A stretch of 48,440 bases of DNA from an uncultured Dehalococcoidia bacterium (lineage in GTDB: Bacteria > Chloroflexota > Dehalococcoidia > Lucifugimonadales > Lucifugimonadaceae): contig CAJWWK010000012.1 in the NCBI GenBank assembly GCA_913048295.1, positions 1 through 48,440 on the forward strand, written 5' to 3'. Each line of letters starts with the position of its first letter. Within the stretch, counting starts at the first letter, position 1. Below, piece after piece: positions 27,499 through 35,525 of this stretch. Below the pieces are notes generated by a model. It saw only the letters and a list, made by a program, of their open reading frames with translations, searched no databases and was not told the DNA's origin. Position numbers and translations under genes: made by a program.

Positions 27499-28461
27499 CT
27501 AGGTCCGTCGCCACTTGCGAAGGCTGACGACTTCGCCCAGAGGTAGTTCTTCGGACCCAGAGTTTTCTGGATTCGAAAAGTAGTTGGTCCACGCGACTTC
27601 CGCCGCATAAACCGTTCCCTGCGAGTCGGTCGTTATGCCGTGCGGGGCGGTGAACTGGTCCACTCCTTCACCCGGCAGTGGCCCGCCCAAATGCTGCAGA
27701 AACTCGCCCTCGGGCGAAAGCACCGCAATCATCGCACCGAGATTGGGCACACCCTGCTGAACCGGCGGTGGGATCATCTCTCCAACATAGATTGCCCGGT
27801 CGTCGCCCTTGCCTTCCGTTACCGACATGGGATGGTGGATGTGGATCTGCTTGACGAACTCGCCGTCGGTCGTAAATACCTGGAGCCGGAAGTTTTCGCG
27901 GTCGGCCACGACAATCCGGTCAGTCCCAAGCATGCTCACGTTGTGGGGCAGGCTGAACTGCCCAGGATCGGTGCCCGACTCGCCCCATGACTTGATGTGG
28001 TTGCCGTCGGGATCGAATTTGTGGATGCGTGAGTTTCCGTAGCCGTCGGACACGAAAAGCTCGCCGGTCACCGGGTGAATGGCGACGTCGGTCGGACGGT
28101 TGAACATCCCCCCGCTCTGCCATTCGCACGGCTCACCCTTCGTTCCAATCGTAAAGACGACCTCGCCGTCGTTCGTTCGCTTCTGGACGATGTGGCCGTT
28201 GTCGTCGACGAGGTAGAGATTGTCGTCACCATCGATCTCGATTCCGTGGGGCCTCACAAACTCGCCGTGGCCCATCCCGCGCAGGAAGTTGCCATCGGTA
28301 TCAAATACCGCGATCGGCTCTGTGCCACGGTTGAACACGTAGACATTATCTTTTGAATCGACTGCTATCGATGTGGCGTCGCCCCGGAAGGTCACTCCCA
28401 TCGGCAGCTTGCCCCATCCCGCGACGGGCTCGTAACTGGTCTGTGTAGTAGCTGTAGTCAT
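27499..28461 (-). CDS. NHL-repeat beta-propeller protein (tandem paralog)
   Basis: This 320-aa propeller has the same repeat order as the gene at 26484. Motifs include SKDNVYVFNRGTEPIAVFDT, FVSDGYGNSRIHKFDPDG and ADRENFRLQVFTTDGEFV. No signal peptide or catalytic motif is obvious. The start ATG is at 28461. Downstream on the same strand is its paralog, upstream an HpcH/HpaI aldolase gene, so the three may be one operon that includes sugar-acid metabolism. The family also includes quinonprotein-like and amidating-lyase-like enzymes, so the actual reaction is open. Confidence 0.85.
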   Translation of the reverse strand: MTTATTQTSYEPVAGWGKLPMGVTFRGDATSIAVDSKDNVYVFNRGTEPIAVFDTDGNFLRGMGHGEFVRPHGIEIDGDDNLYLVDDNGHIVQKRTNDGEVVFTIGTKGEPCEWQSGGMFNRPTDVAIHPVTGELFVSDGYGNSRIHKFDPDGNHIKSWGESGTDPGQFSLPHNVSMLGTDRIVVADRENFRLQVFTTDGEFVKQIHIHHPMSVTEGKGDDRAIYVGEMIPPPVQQGVPNLGAMIAVLSPEGEFLQHLGGPLPGEGVDQFTAPHGITTDSQGTVYAAEVAWTNYFSNPENSGSEELPLGEVVSLRKWRRT

Positions 28462-28516
28462 TGATTATTTCGCCAGAAAACTAGTTGGTGTGAATTCGTA
28501 ATAATCGGGAACGAGA

Positions 28517-29239
28517 TCAGGCCTTCCGCGATTCGTCGAGCCAGTCCTTGAGCCGGTCAGGCAGCCACTGCACAAGGTTGATGCCGGTCTCGACATCTGA
28601 ATTCATCAGCCTGCCACGCGCATGCACTGCCTCGACGACCGAACTCATGGCCTCCACGACCTCCGGGTGCTCGGGATGACCCGGATGACCGAACGACTGT
28701 GCAAGGTCCTGCGGCCCGAACGTAATCAGGTCGATCCCCTCGACCTCCAGGATTTCGTTGATAGTCTCGACCCCGTTCTTCGTCTCGATCTGGATCGCGA
28801 CGGTGACTTCCCGGTTGAACACGGCCATGTACTCGGCGGGCGTCATGTCGTGCATGCCATAGTCACGACCCCGCGAGGTACCGAACGAACGCTCGCCCTC
28901 GGGCCCGAATCGAGCGGCCCTTGCGATTCTCTCAGCCTGTTCGGCATTATCGACGTGTGGGCAGAGAATGCCCATCAGCCCCCGGTCAAACGTCCGCAAG
29001 ATCGTGTCGGTCTCGGTGTTCGGAATCCGCGCCGTGCACGTCATACCGTGCATGTCCGCGGCCCTGCACATCTTCTCGGCCGACTCCCAGTCGAAAACAC
29101 CGTGCTCCATGTCGAGGTGGAGCACTTCGAACCCGGCATAGCCCGCCCACTCCGCGATCGTCGGTTCCGGGAAGGTCAGTGTCAGGTTGTGAACGACCGT
29201 ACCGTTGTTGATGGCTGCGCGTATATTGCTTTCTCGCAC
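28517..29239 (-). CDS. HpcH/HpaI family aldolase (class II, 2-keto-3-deoxy acid type)
   Basis: This 240-aa TIM-barrel lyase cleaves 2-keto-3-deoxy or 4-hydroxy-2-keto acids to pyruvate and an aldehyde. Motifs are FEVLHLDMEHGVFDWES (catalytic base region), ARIPN (Arg), VAIQIETKNGVETINEI (metal-binding Glu) and DLITFGPQDLAQSFGHPG. The preferred start is GTG at 29239 with GGAG seven bases upstream. A longer frame to 29326 (also GTG) has no ribosome binding site and adds 29 residues without homology. It is next to an MFS transporter (divergent) and near an enolase-superfamily dehydratase at 32214, consistent with sugar-acid breakdown. Confidence 0.88.
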   Translation of the reverse strand: MRESNIRAAINNGTVVHNLTLTFPEPTIAEWAGYAGFEVLHLDMEHGVFDWESAEKMCRAADMHGMTCTARIPNTETDTILRTFDRGLMGILCPHVDNAEQAERIARAARFGPEGERSFGTSRGRDYGMHDMTPAEYMAVFNREVTVAIQIETKNGVETINEILEVEGIDLITFGPQDLAQSFGHPGHPEHPEVVEAMSSVVEAVHARGRLMNSDVETGINLVQWLPDRLKDWLDESRKA

Positions 29240-29496
29240 GAAACTGCTCCGTTTGACTGAGGGAATGTTGAAGATTTGCGGATCGACGCCAAGACGTGAT
29301 CGGGGTGAAGTGCTACCGTGACTCACGCCATATTGAAACTGAACAGGTATCCCGTTTGGACGGGAACGCGGGCGGAGTATACAGCCAGGTTGAGCACATC
29401 CGAGACATGCCGCACCGCACCATGGTCCGGGTTACGTGCCGGACCGGGTAACGAAAGCCGATCGAACGACCAGATGAACGGCATTCCGCCCAACTG

Positions 29497-30759
29497 ATGG
29501 CTGTACCTCTTTTCGGACGGATCTACCGCGGCTACCCGATCGCCGTCATCGTATTTCTATCGACCGGGCTCTCGGTTGGAATGACGCAGTACGCCTTTGG
29601 CGAGTTTTCTGGTCCGCTCAGGGAAGAGTTCGGGTGGACTCAGACCCAGTTGAACATGTCGCTGGCATTTTCGTTTATTTCAGGCGTCCTCGCCCCGTTC
29701 ATCGGTGCCATTACCGACCGCGTCGGCATTCGCCCCGTGATGTTCGTCTCGCTGCTCCTGATCGCACTCGGCTTCGCCCTGCGACCGCTCATCAGCGAAC
29801 TCTGGCACTGGTACCTGTTCAGTGCGCTCGTATACGCCGGGTTCCCCGGTGCGACCGTGTTGCCCGCAGGCAAGGTAGTCGGCGTCTGGTTCCCGAAAAC
29901 ACGAGGGCGGGTCATGGGTACCGTCATGGCCGGAAACAACTTCGGTGGGATGACGATGCCCCCACTGGCCGCAGGCATTATTGCGACAATGAGCTGGGAG
30001 GCGGCGTACGCTACTTTCGCAGTGATTATGGTCGTGCTAGCCGTGGTCGCGCTTGTGGTAGTGGCTGAAAGCGACGAGTCGGTCAGGTCCGAAATGGAAC
30101 GGACCGGCAGGGGCGACCTCGTAAAAATTTCGCAGGCCGCTGCGCACACTGGAATTACGGTGAGGCAGGCGCTGCGCAACCGCAACTTCTGGCTGATTAT
30201 GATCGGCCTGGTGGCCGCGACCTTCACCTACCAGGGGGTGCTGACACAACTCCGACAGCATTTCGAAGAAACCGGGTTTGAACCGGCGCTCGCGACTACT
30301 GCCGTTGCGATCATTGCCGGTATGGGCATCGGCTCGAAGCTGGCGTTTGGGCGTGCTAGCGAAAGAATCACTGCGCGCATCGCAACTGTCGTTTCAGTTT
30401 CGATGCAGGCGATCGGTGTGCTGATGATTGCCACGGTGGACGGCCAGGTATTGCTGTGGGCAGGAATCTTCGTGTTCGGACTCGGCTTCGGCGGGCTCGG
30501 AGCACTGATCGTGCTCCTGGTTCAGGAATCCTTCGGCATGAAGGAGTTCGGCGGGATCATGGGCGTTATACAGGTGGGCATGATCGTCTCGGGAACGGGT
30601 GCGCCCTTCATGGCCGGTCGGCTTCACGACGCGACGGGGTCGTTTAACTCGACGTTCCTAATGGTCGCCGGGATCTTCGTGATCGGGATCGTCGCGCTGT
30701 TGTTTGCCCGCCCGGTCGAGGCCGGGACCAACCCGGAGGAACAGGTCGATCCGGCCTGA
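29497..30759 (+). CDS. MFS transporter (monocarboxylate / oxalate-formate-like)
   Basis: This 420-aa protein has twelve predicted transmembrane segments, with the central hydrophilic loop at about 195-230. The region FIGAITDRVGIRPVMF around 65-82 is the conserved loop between helices 2 and 3. The sequence looks like the OFA/monocarboxylate branch of the major facilitator superfamily, so it may import or exchange an organic acid such as a sugar acid. The ATG lacks a strong ribosome binding site. It is divergent from the HpcH/HpaI aldolase and convergent with the TIM-barrel gene at 31094. Confidence 0.88.
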   Translation: MAVPLFGRIYRGYPIAVIVFLSTGLSVGMTQYAFGEFSGPLREEFGWTQTQLNMSLAFSFISGVLAPFIGAITDRVGIRPVMFVSLLLIALGFALRPLISELWHWYLFSALVYAGFPGATVLPAGKVVGVWFPKTRGRVMGTVMAGNNFGGMTMPPLAAGIIATMSWEAAYATFAVIMVVLAVVALVVVAESDESVRSEMERTGRGDLVKISQAAAHTGITVRQALRNRNFWLIMIGLVAATFTYQGVLTQLRQHFEETGFEPALATTAVAIIAGMGIGSKLAFGRASERITARIATVVSVSMQAIGVLMIATVDGQVLLWAGIFVFGLGFGGLGALIVLLVQESFGMKEFGGIMGVIQVGMIVSGTGAPFMAGRLHDATGSFNSTFLMVAGIFVIGIVALLFARPVEAGTNPEEQVDPA

Positions 30760-31093
30760 AACCCGGCTGGCTATCCGATGAAAGCAAGCGCGGCAACGAG
30801 TGCTGCGAACAGTGCGATCGGAACGTATGGGCGATGGCACGCTGCTGAGTTTTGCTGCGGACCGGTGCGTCCCTCTTGAACTGCGAATCAGTGTGCTTCA
30901 TTCCGGTGCCCCGCCTGGTAAGAAAGCTTCTTCTGCGGGCAAATCTTCCGCCCCTTTCTACATGTTCACTTTTACACGGATACGTGTCGTGAGTGCCTTC
31001 ACCCAAATCGTGGGAAGTTCGGGCAGAGTTCGTGGGAGGAGGAGTCGGGCCCGGGAGCATTGGTCACTCCGCACTTCCAGGGTTCAGGCCGCC
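30760..31093. other. Convergent intergenic region, 334 bp; only a weak small-peptide candidate
   Basis: Between the convergent MFS and TIM-barrel genes I see no recognisable gene. On the minus strand at 30771-30887 a short frame ends in a clear hydrophobic stretch and is listed separately. No terminator-like hairpin with a T tract is evident. The rest shows no repeat or motif shared with other parts of the window. Confidence 0.45.
30771..30887 (-). CDS. Possible small hydrophobic-tailed peptide or its remnant
   Basis: A minus-strand frame of 38 sense codons ends in YVPIALFAALVAALAFIG, a convincing single transmembrane tail. No ATG, GTG or TTG occurs in the frame before the tail. An ATG in another frame upstream (MKHTDSQFKRDAP...) could be its true start if there is a frameshift near 30829-30834. 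It may therefore be a frameshifted small membrane protein or chance hydrophobic sequence. I do not recognise a family. Confidence 0.2.
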   Translation of the reverse strand, partial: FAVQEGRTGPQQNSAACHRPYVPIALFAALVAALAFIG

Positions 31094-32023
31094 CTACCCC
31101 TCGAGCTCGGCCCAGATCGCCTTCGCGTAGTCGAGCGACTTTGCGTCGTGGTACCACTGGTCGCCAGCCGACGATCCCTCGATCGTCATGTAGCCCGAGT
31201 AGCCGGCGTTGTGCATCGCGCTGATCCCGTAGCGGTAGTCGATGTCGCCGTCCTGCAGCGGAACCCTGAGGAACACCGAGCGGCTGTTTTCCGGGTGGTA
31301 TACCCGGTGCAGGTTTTTGCAGTGCCAGTACTTCGATACCGGGGCGAGCTTGTCGATCGCCTCGTCGTATTCCTCTTCAGGTACATCGTAAGTCCACAGG
31401 ATGTTGCCGATATCTGGATTGATACCGAAGTTCGACCGGTCGATTTTCTCGGTCAGCAGCAGCGCCGACCACGAGTTGTCGACCGGCGAGTTCTGGTGGA
31501 CCTCCACGACCACGTTCGTACCGATATCGGCTGCCCTAGCGCAGGCGGCCTGGAACACCCCGGCGAGTTCGTCATAGACGTTGAGCATGGCATCGAGCGA
31601 TGCGTCCTGGGAGAGCGGCCATCCCGACTGGCTTCCGGGCACGGAGCCTGCCGGATGCCCCGGGTGACGTGACGGCGCGCTCATCGCCCCGTTAACCACT
31701 TCTGCCCCCGCCCAACCGGAGTACTTGATCGCCTCGTCGAGGCGCTCCCGGTTGCGGGGACCGTTTTTAGCGTCGTGCAGGGTTCCGCCGGAGCGCACGC
31801 AGCCGACCAGCAGTCCGAAGTCACCCAACCTCGATGCGAAATCTCTTACCTTCTGCTCGGTCCCGAGCTTTGAAAATACTTCCATCCCGATCTCAAGTGC
31901 ATCGAAACCGGTGTCCTTCACCTTCGTCAGAAACTCGTCGCTGTAGTTTTCCGACGACAGGTCCCAGCTGTTTACCGACTGCGGGTAGAGCGTGAATCGG
32001 CGGTGGGCGTAGCAAAATCGCAT
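31094..32023 (-). CDS. Xylose-isomerase-like TIM-barrel protein (sugar phosphate isomerase/epimerase family)
   Basis: This 309-aa TIM-barrel protein belongs to the AP-endonuclease-2-like family that includes sugar isomerases and epimerases. It begins MRFCYAHRRFTLYPQ, with ALEIGMEVF in the first part. Metal-binding residues fall in VVVEVHQN, GINPDIGN, YWHCKNLHR and GYMTIEGSS. Starting at 32023 fits AGGAAG upstream; a longer frame to 32077 has no good site. The reaction is unknown, but epimerisation or isomerisation of a sugar or sugar acid is expected, and the enolase-superfamily gene is divergent from it at 32214. A related reading is a myo-inosose dehydratase-like enzyme. Confidence 0.82.
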   Translation of the reverse strand: MRFCYAHRRFTLYPQSVNSWDLSSENYSDEFLTKVKDTGFDALEIGMEVFSKLGTEQKVRDFASRLGDFGLLVGCVRSGGTLHDAKNGPRNRERLDEAIKYSGWAGAEVVNGAMSAPSRHPGHPAGSVPGSQSGWPLSQDASLDAMLNVYDELAGVFQAACARAADIGTNVVVEVHQNSPVDNSWSALLLTEKIDRSNFGINPDIGNILWTYDVPEEEYDEAIDKLAPVSKYWHCKNLHRVYHPENSRSVFLRVPLQDGDIDYRYGISAMHNAGYSGYMTIEGSSAGDQWYHDAKSLDYAKAIWAELEG

Positions 32024-32213
32024 GTTGGTTTCTTCCTGGACCGCGCGGCAGGCCCGCGCCGGGGTTTCGACTGGCATTTCTGACGATGTTCGTTGATCGG
32101 GCGGAGTCTACCACCGCCACAGGTGTACCATCCAGTCGCTTTGATCTTGCGACCGCATTACCTAAAAACCGTGTGATGCTGACCTCACGGCCGGCTTCAC
32201 AGAAAAAACACCC

Positions 32214-33389
32214 ATGAAGATCACCGACCTCCGCGTTTACCTCACCCGGCCCGAAGGCAGCAACCGTTCGTGGGTGTTTATCGAACTAGACACAGATGAA
32301 GGCATTACCGGTGTTGGCGAAGCGACCAACTCGGGCGGTGGCGGGGCGCTCATCGTGGGCCGCACATACGAGATGTTGAAGAGCGATCTCGAAGGCCAGG
32401 ACTTCTCCGAGGGCCTCGTCGGACTTGACCCGGCGAACATCGACGCGATCTGGCACCGTATTTACCGGCGCTTCGGGACGCTCGGCTCACGCGGTTTCGG
32501 CACCACGCTCGCCAGCGGGATCGACATGGCGCTCTGGGACATCAAAGGCAAGGCACTCGGTCGTCCCGTCTGGGACCTGCTCGGCGGCAAGATGCGCGAG
32601 GCGGTCCCCGTCTACTCCCACGTCGGCTCGATAGACGATATCGACGCCTGCGTGGCCGATGCGAAGAGCCAGGTGGCACTCGGTTACCAGGCGCTCAAGC
32701 TCGACCCGTTCAGCCCGGAAATGGGCAGGCACCACCGCCGGTATATCGATGGCAAGATCTCGGCAGCCGGGGCGGCATACGCAGAAGACCTCATGGGTGC
32801 CCTTCGCGATGCGGTTGGCCCTGACATCGAACTGATGATCGACGCCCACGGGAACTTCGATGTATCGACCGCCACCGAACTGTGCAACCGGATGATGAAG
32901 TTCAACCTGACGTGGTTCGAAGAGCCGCTCCAGCCAGAAAGCCTCGACGCCCACCGCCAGCTCCGGCGCAATACCGATATCAACCTCTGTATCGGGGAAC
33001 GCAAGTACACCCGCTGGGACTTCGCCCCCTACCTGCAGGAGGGGCTGGTCAACTACATCATGCCCGACATCTGCTGGACCGGCGGGATTTCGGAGATGAA
33101 GCGGATTGCGATTCTTGCTGAGACTTACTACGTGCCGATCAGTCCCCACGACGCATCGGGAGCTTTCAACGTGATTACCGGCGCCCACGTGCTGATGAAC
33201 GTGCCCAACATCTACCGGCTCGAGATGTCCGATCATTCGCTGAAAAACTACAATTCAGTCATCACCGAGCCCCTCGATATTCGCGACGGACATCTTCACC
33301 TGCCCGATAAGCCCGGACTCGGTTACGAGCTCGACCACGACTTCATCGCCTCTCACCCCGACCCCGAATGGGAACGACAACACGCCTAA
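32214..33389 (+). CDS. Enolase superfamily dehydratase (mandelate racemase/galactonate dehydratase-like)
   Basis: This 391-aa enolase-superfamily protein would abstract a proton next to a carboxylate and eliminate water from a sugar acid. The metal ligands are D210 (MIDAHGNF), E236 (WFEEPL) and E262 (IGERKYT). Further catalytic candidates are K162 (ALKLDPF), H212 and the D285-H312 pair (PDICWTGG and ISPHDASG), as in the mandelate racemase subgroup. H212 two residues after D210 resembles the galactonate dehydratase arrangement. The substrate is not evident. The gene is close to an HpcH/HpaI aldolase, a transporter and a sugar isomerase-like protein. A second, more DgoD-like enzyme is at 42334. 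Confidence 0.9.
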   Translation: MKITDLRVYLTRPEGSNRSWVFIELDTDEGITGVGEATNSGGGGALIVGRTYEMLKSDLEGQDFSEGLVGLDPANIDAIWHRIYRRFGTLGSRGFGTTLASGIDMALWDIKGKALGRPVWDLLGGKMREAVPVYSHVGSIDDIDACVADAKSQVALGYQALKLDPFSPEMGRHHRRYIDGKISAAGAAYAEDLMGALRDAVGPDIELMIDAHGNFDVSTATELCNRMMKFNLTWFEEPLQPESLDAHRQLRRNTDINLCIGERKYTRWDFAPYLQEGLVNYIMPDICWTGGISEMKRIAILAETYYVPISPHDASGAFNVITGAHVLMNVPNIYRLEMSDHSLKNYNSVITEPLDIRDGHLHLPDKPGLGYELDHDFIASHPDPEWERQHA

Positions 33390-33425
33390 TCACTCCCGAC
33401 GACCCCTGAGACCACCAGATACTAA

Positions 33426-33983
33426 ATGCCAATCCCAACTCCGCCCAAAATAGTTACGTCCCGACTTGAAAAGCTGGACGGCCAGCTGATCCAGGCCATC
33501 GACGCGCTGACCGACGAAGAGGCATCGAAGTGGCCAACGACCACCGCACCATCGTGCAAGTGGCACCTGTGGCACATGGCGCGCTGGGCAGATTACGTGC
33601 AGTCGCTCCTTTCATCGGTCGTCGCGGACAAAACGCCGGAACTCTGGGAGTTTGCCGGTGTTGCCGACGAATGGAGGTTCGACGGTGTCGACCTGGGCAT
33701 GTGGGGGGCCGGGTCGGGCCTCGGGAACGAGAGCGGGCAGTCGCTGCCCCTGCCAGGTGTGAAACGGGTCAGGGCCTATGCAAGGGAAGCTTTTGAGCTT
33801 CTCGAGCAACGTGTTGGCATGCTCGACGACACGACGTTTAATGCGCCGTTCACCGACTGGCACAATGTCGAGACCAGCACTGGCGACGCGATGGTCGGCT
33901 ACCTCGCACACGCTAACCGCCACCTCGGAATGATGGAGGCCATCAGCGGCGTGCTCGGCAAAGACGGCTCGGTGACCGTTTAG
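33426..33983 (+). CDS. DinB-fold protein (intact copy)
   Basis: This 185-aa protein has the DinB-like helical fold with SCKWHLWHMARWADYVQSLL near residue 40 and HANRHLGMMEAISGVLG near the end. Paired histidines in these segments are the usual metal ligands of the family (three His). It has a frameshifted paralog 370 bp downstream, with which it shares the motif order exactly (KWHLWH, GLGNE, NRHLGM). The function is unknown; related proteins are thiol transferases or metal hydrolases. It follows the enolase-superfamily gene by 36 bp on the same strand and may be in its operon. Confidence 0.72.
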   Translation: MPIPTPPKIVTSRLEKLDGQLIQAIDALTDEEASKWPTTTAPSCKWHLWHMARWADYVQSLLSSVVADKTPELWEFAGVADEWRFDGVDLGMWGAGSGLGNESGQSLPLPGVKRVRAYAREAFELLEQRVGMLDDTTFNAPFTDWHNVETSTGDAMVGYLAHANRHLGMMEAISGVLGKDGSVTV

Positions 33984-34004
33984 CGATCTTTATTGGTGGT
34001 GAAA

Positions 34005-34206
34005 TGTCATTCTGGGTTCGATTGACTCTGTTGCCTTGACATGGAACTCGCGCGAGTGGCCCTTGGGCAGCATTGTCATTCTCAACTTGATTCATAATCT
34101 CCCTGATGATCGGCCACCGTTCGCTCAAACAACGACCCAGTCTTCGAAATTCACCGCCGTTCACTCCGCATCCGAGAGAGGTCTCAGATCGAGTCCGGGA
34201 TGACAA
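34005..34206. repeat. Inverted intergenic repeat cluster of the TGTCATTCTGAACT type
   Basis: Two copies of a TGTCATTCT-type word occur at 34005-34028 and 34073-34103, the latter TTGTCATTCTCAACTTGATT followed by CATAATCTCCC. The reverse-complement arm lies at 34180-34206 (GATCGAGTCCGGGATGACAA). Together 34073-34206 form a 134-bp inverted pair. A third forward copy is at 42131-42160. It fills most of the 372-bp gap between the intact and broken DinB genes, which holds no other gene. This kind of palindromic unit is widespread in bacterial intergenic DNA. Confidence 0.6.
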
Positions 34207-34355
34207 CGGCAGCAGGTTCGTGCTCGGCGACACTATCCGACTTCTGTTTGAGCCAGGCAGCCGTGAGCCAACGCCTGCCATGTATGGGGCCACTCTTGTA
34301 GAGTTGAGGCGAGCCCATCCACCTCTCTTCTTACGCCATCGCCCTTCGCCGACTC

Positions 34356-34888
34356 ATGCGCGCCAACGCGCTGCTGCTTGAGATTGTGACGGGCCTCTAC
34401 GACGAACAGGCCTCGCGCTGGCCGGCCCCAACTGCGCCCTCAGCCAAGTGGCACCTGTGGCACGTGTCGAGGTGGTCCGACATCGTTCAGTCGACTCTAT
34501 TTCCGGTCACCAACGGCGAATCCGACCTCTCAAATAAAGGACCCGAACTGTGGCAGGCCCTCGGGATTGCCGATGAATGGGGTTTCATGATTCCGATGCC
34601 CGGAAAACTGGGCGGCGGGACCGGACTCGGCAACGAGAGGCAGCAAACCTAGAGCTGCCCGACATGATCAGGATAGTCGGGTACGCCCGCTCGACTTTTG
34701 AGCTGTGTGAAATGCGATTTTCACAGATTGACGAAGGACTTTTCGAATCGGACTTTTACGATTGGGACGGCGTCAGGTTGCAGGTCGGCGAGGCCATGTT
34801 CGGCCATATTTCGCACATCAACCGCCATTTGGGGATGATCGAGGCGATCAAGGGCATGCTGGGACTTGAAGGCTCGGCTACCGATTAG
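34356..34888 (+). pseudogene. Frameshifted DinB-fold paralog
   Basis: This is a broken copy of the gene at 33426. The first part (34356-34652) has PTAPSAKWHLWHVSRWSDIV and GLGNERQQ and then hits a stop. The second part, in another frame, continues with LELPDMIRIVGYARSTFELC and HINRHLGMIEAIKGMLG to 34888. The frame change is near 34635-34650 and equals the loss of one base (or gain of two). All other motifs align with the intact neighbour. It could be a true pseudogene after duplication or a sequencing error; its closeness to another remnant favours decay. Its end overlaps the radical SAM remnant by four bases. Confidence 0.72.
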
Positions 34889-35426
34889 GCGCCGATTACG
34901 GCAGGCTCGGGCGGCTGAAAACTACATGTCGGGTCGGCCGCGTACTTGTCGCCCGTCATGGAATATGTCCACGACCTTGAACCACCGCAGATCACGTTAA
35001 ACGGGCAGTAGCCGCACTTGCCGCCGAGCGACGACCTTTCTCGAAGCGTCCGTAACGCACGCGAATTACGGTAGATATCGACGAGTGAATCTTTCCTGGT
35101 GTTTCCGGTCGAGACCGGCATGAAATCGCTGGGATAGATCTCGCCCAGATGCGAAATAAAGAAAATACCCCGCCCGTCGTTTGTCGGCGGTCCCGGCCAT
35201 GCCGCCGCTATCTCTTTCGAGGTAAGGGTAAAATATCTGGGCCGGCATCTGCGAGGCGCTTCATCAGGGTTGCCCGGCGAAAAGGCTGACCGAGTGTGGT
35301 CTTCGCACGGAAATTCCAATCGCGCTGGTTTGCGAGAATCCAGCTGTATACCTTTTCGTGTTCATCGGCCGACATCAACTCCGAGCTCGTGCCACATCCG
35401 GACGCTGCCCCGCTGGCGGCCCGCGT
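34885..35426 (-). pseudogene. Radical SAM/SPASM protein remnant
   Basis: The last ~115 codons to the stop at 34885 encode a SPASM-type C-terminus: GIFFISHLGEIYPSDFMPVS and GGKCGYCPFNVICGGSRSW, with the C-x2-C-x5-C cluster and a later C in PTCSF. Upstream, in another frame (35375 back to about 35250), is SADEHEKVYSWILANQRDWN and AKTTLGQPFRRATLMKRLA, which matches the end of a radical SAM barrel just before SPASM. The frames join near 35225-35250. The CxxxCxxC radical SAM motif and most of the barrel are absent, and a stop lies at 35427-35429. This is a decayed remnant of a heme- or peptide-modifying type enzyme; the specific subfamily is inferred. Confidence 0.7.
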
Positions 35427-35525
35427 TTATCATTTAGTGTCACGGTTGATTTTCGGGAAGTGTGCGGGTCAAAACCCGAACCCTGAATAAGCGACGAAAA
35501 TTCTCAGGAATACCAGGAGCAAAAG

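Noticed and set aside
27432-27608. Fifty-nine extra residues upstream of the second NHL protein
   Set aside because: The region has AT-rich intergenic composition and the ATG at 27431 has AGGAAC in place.
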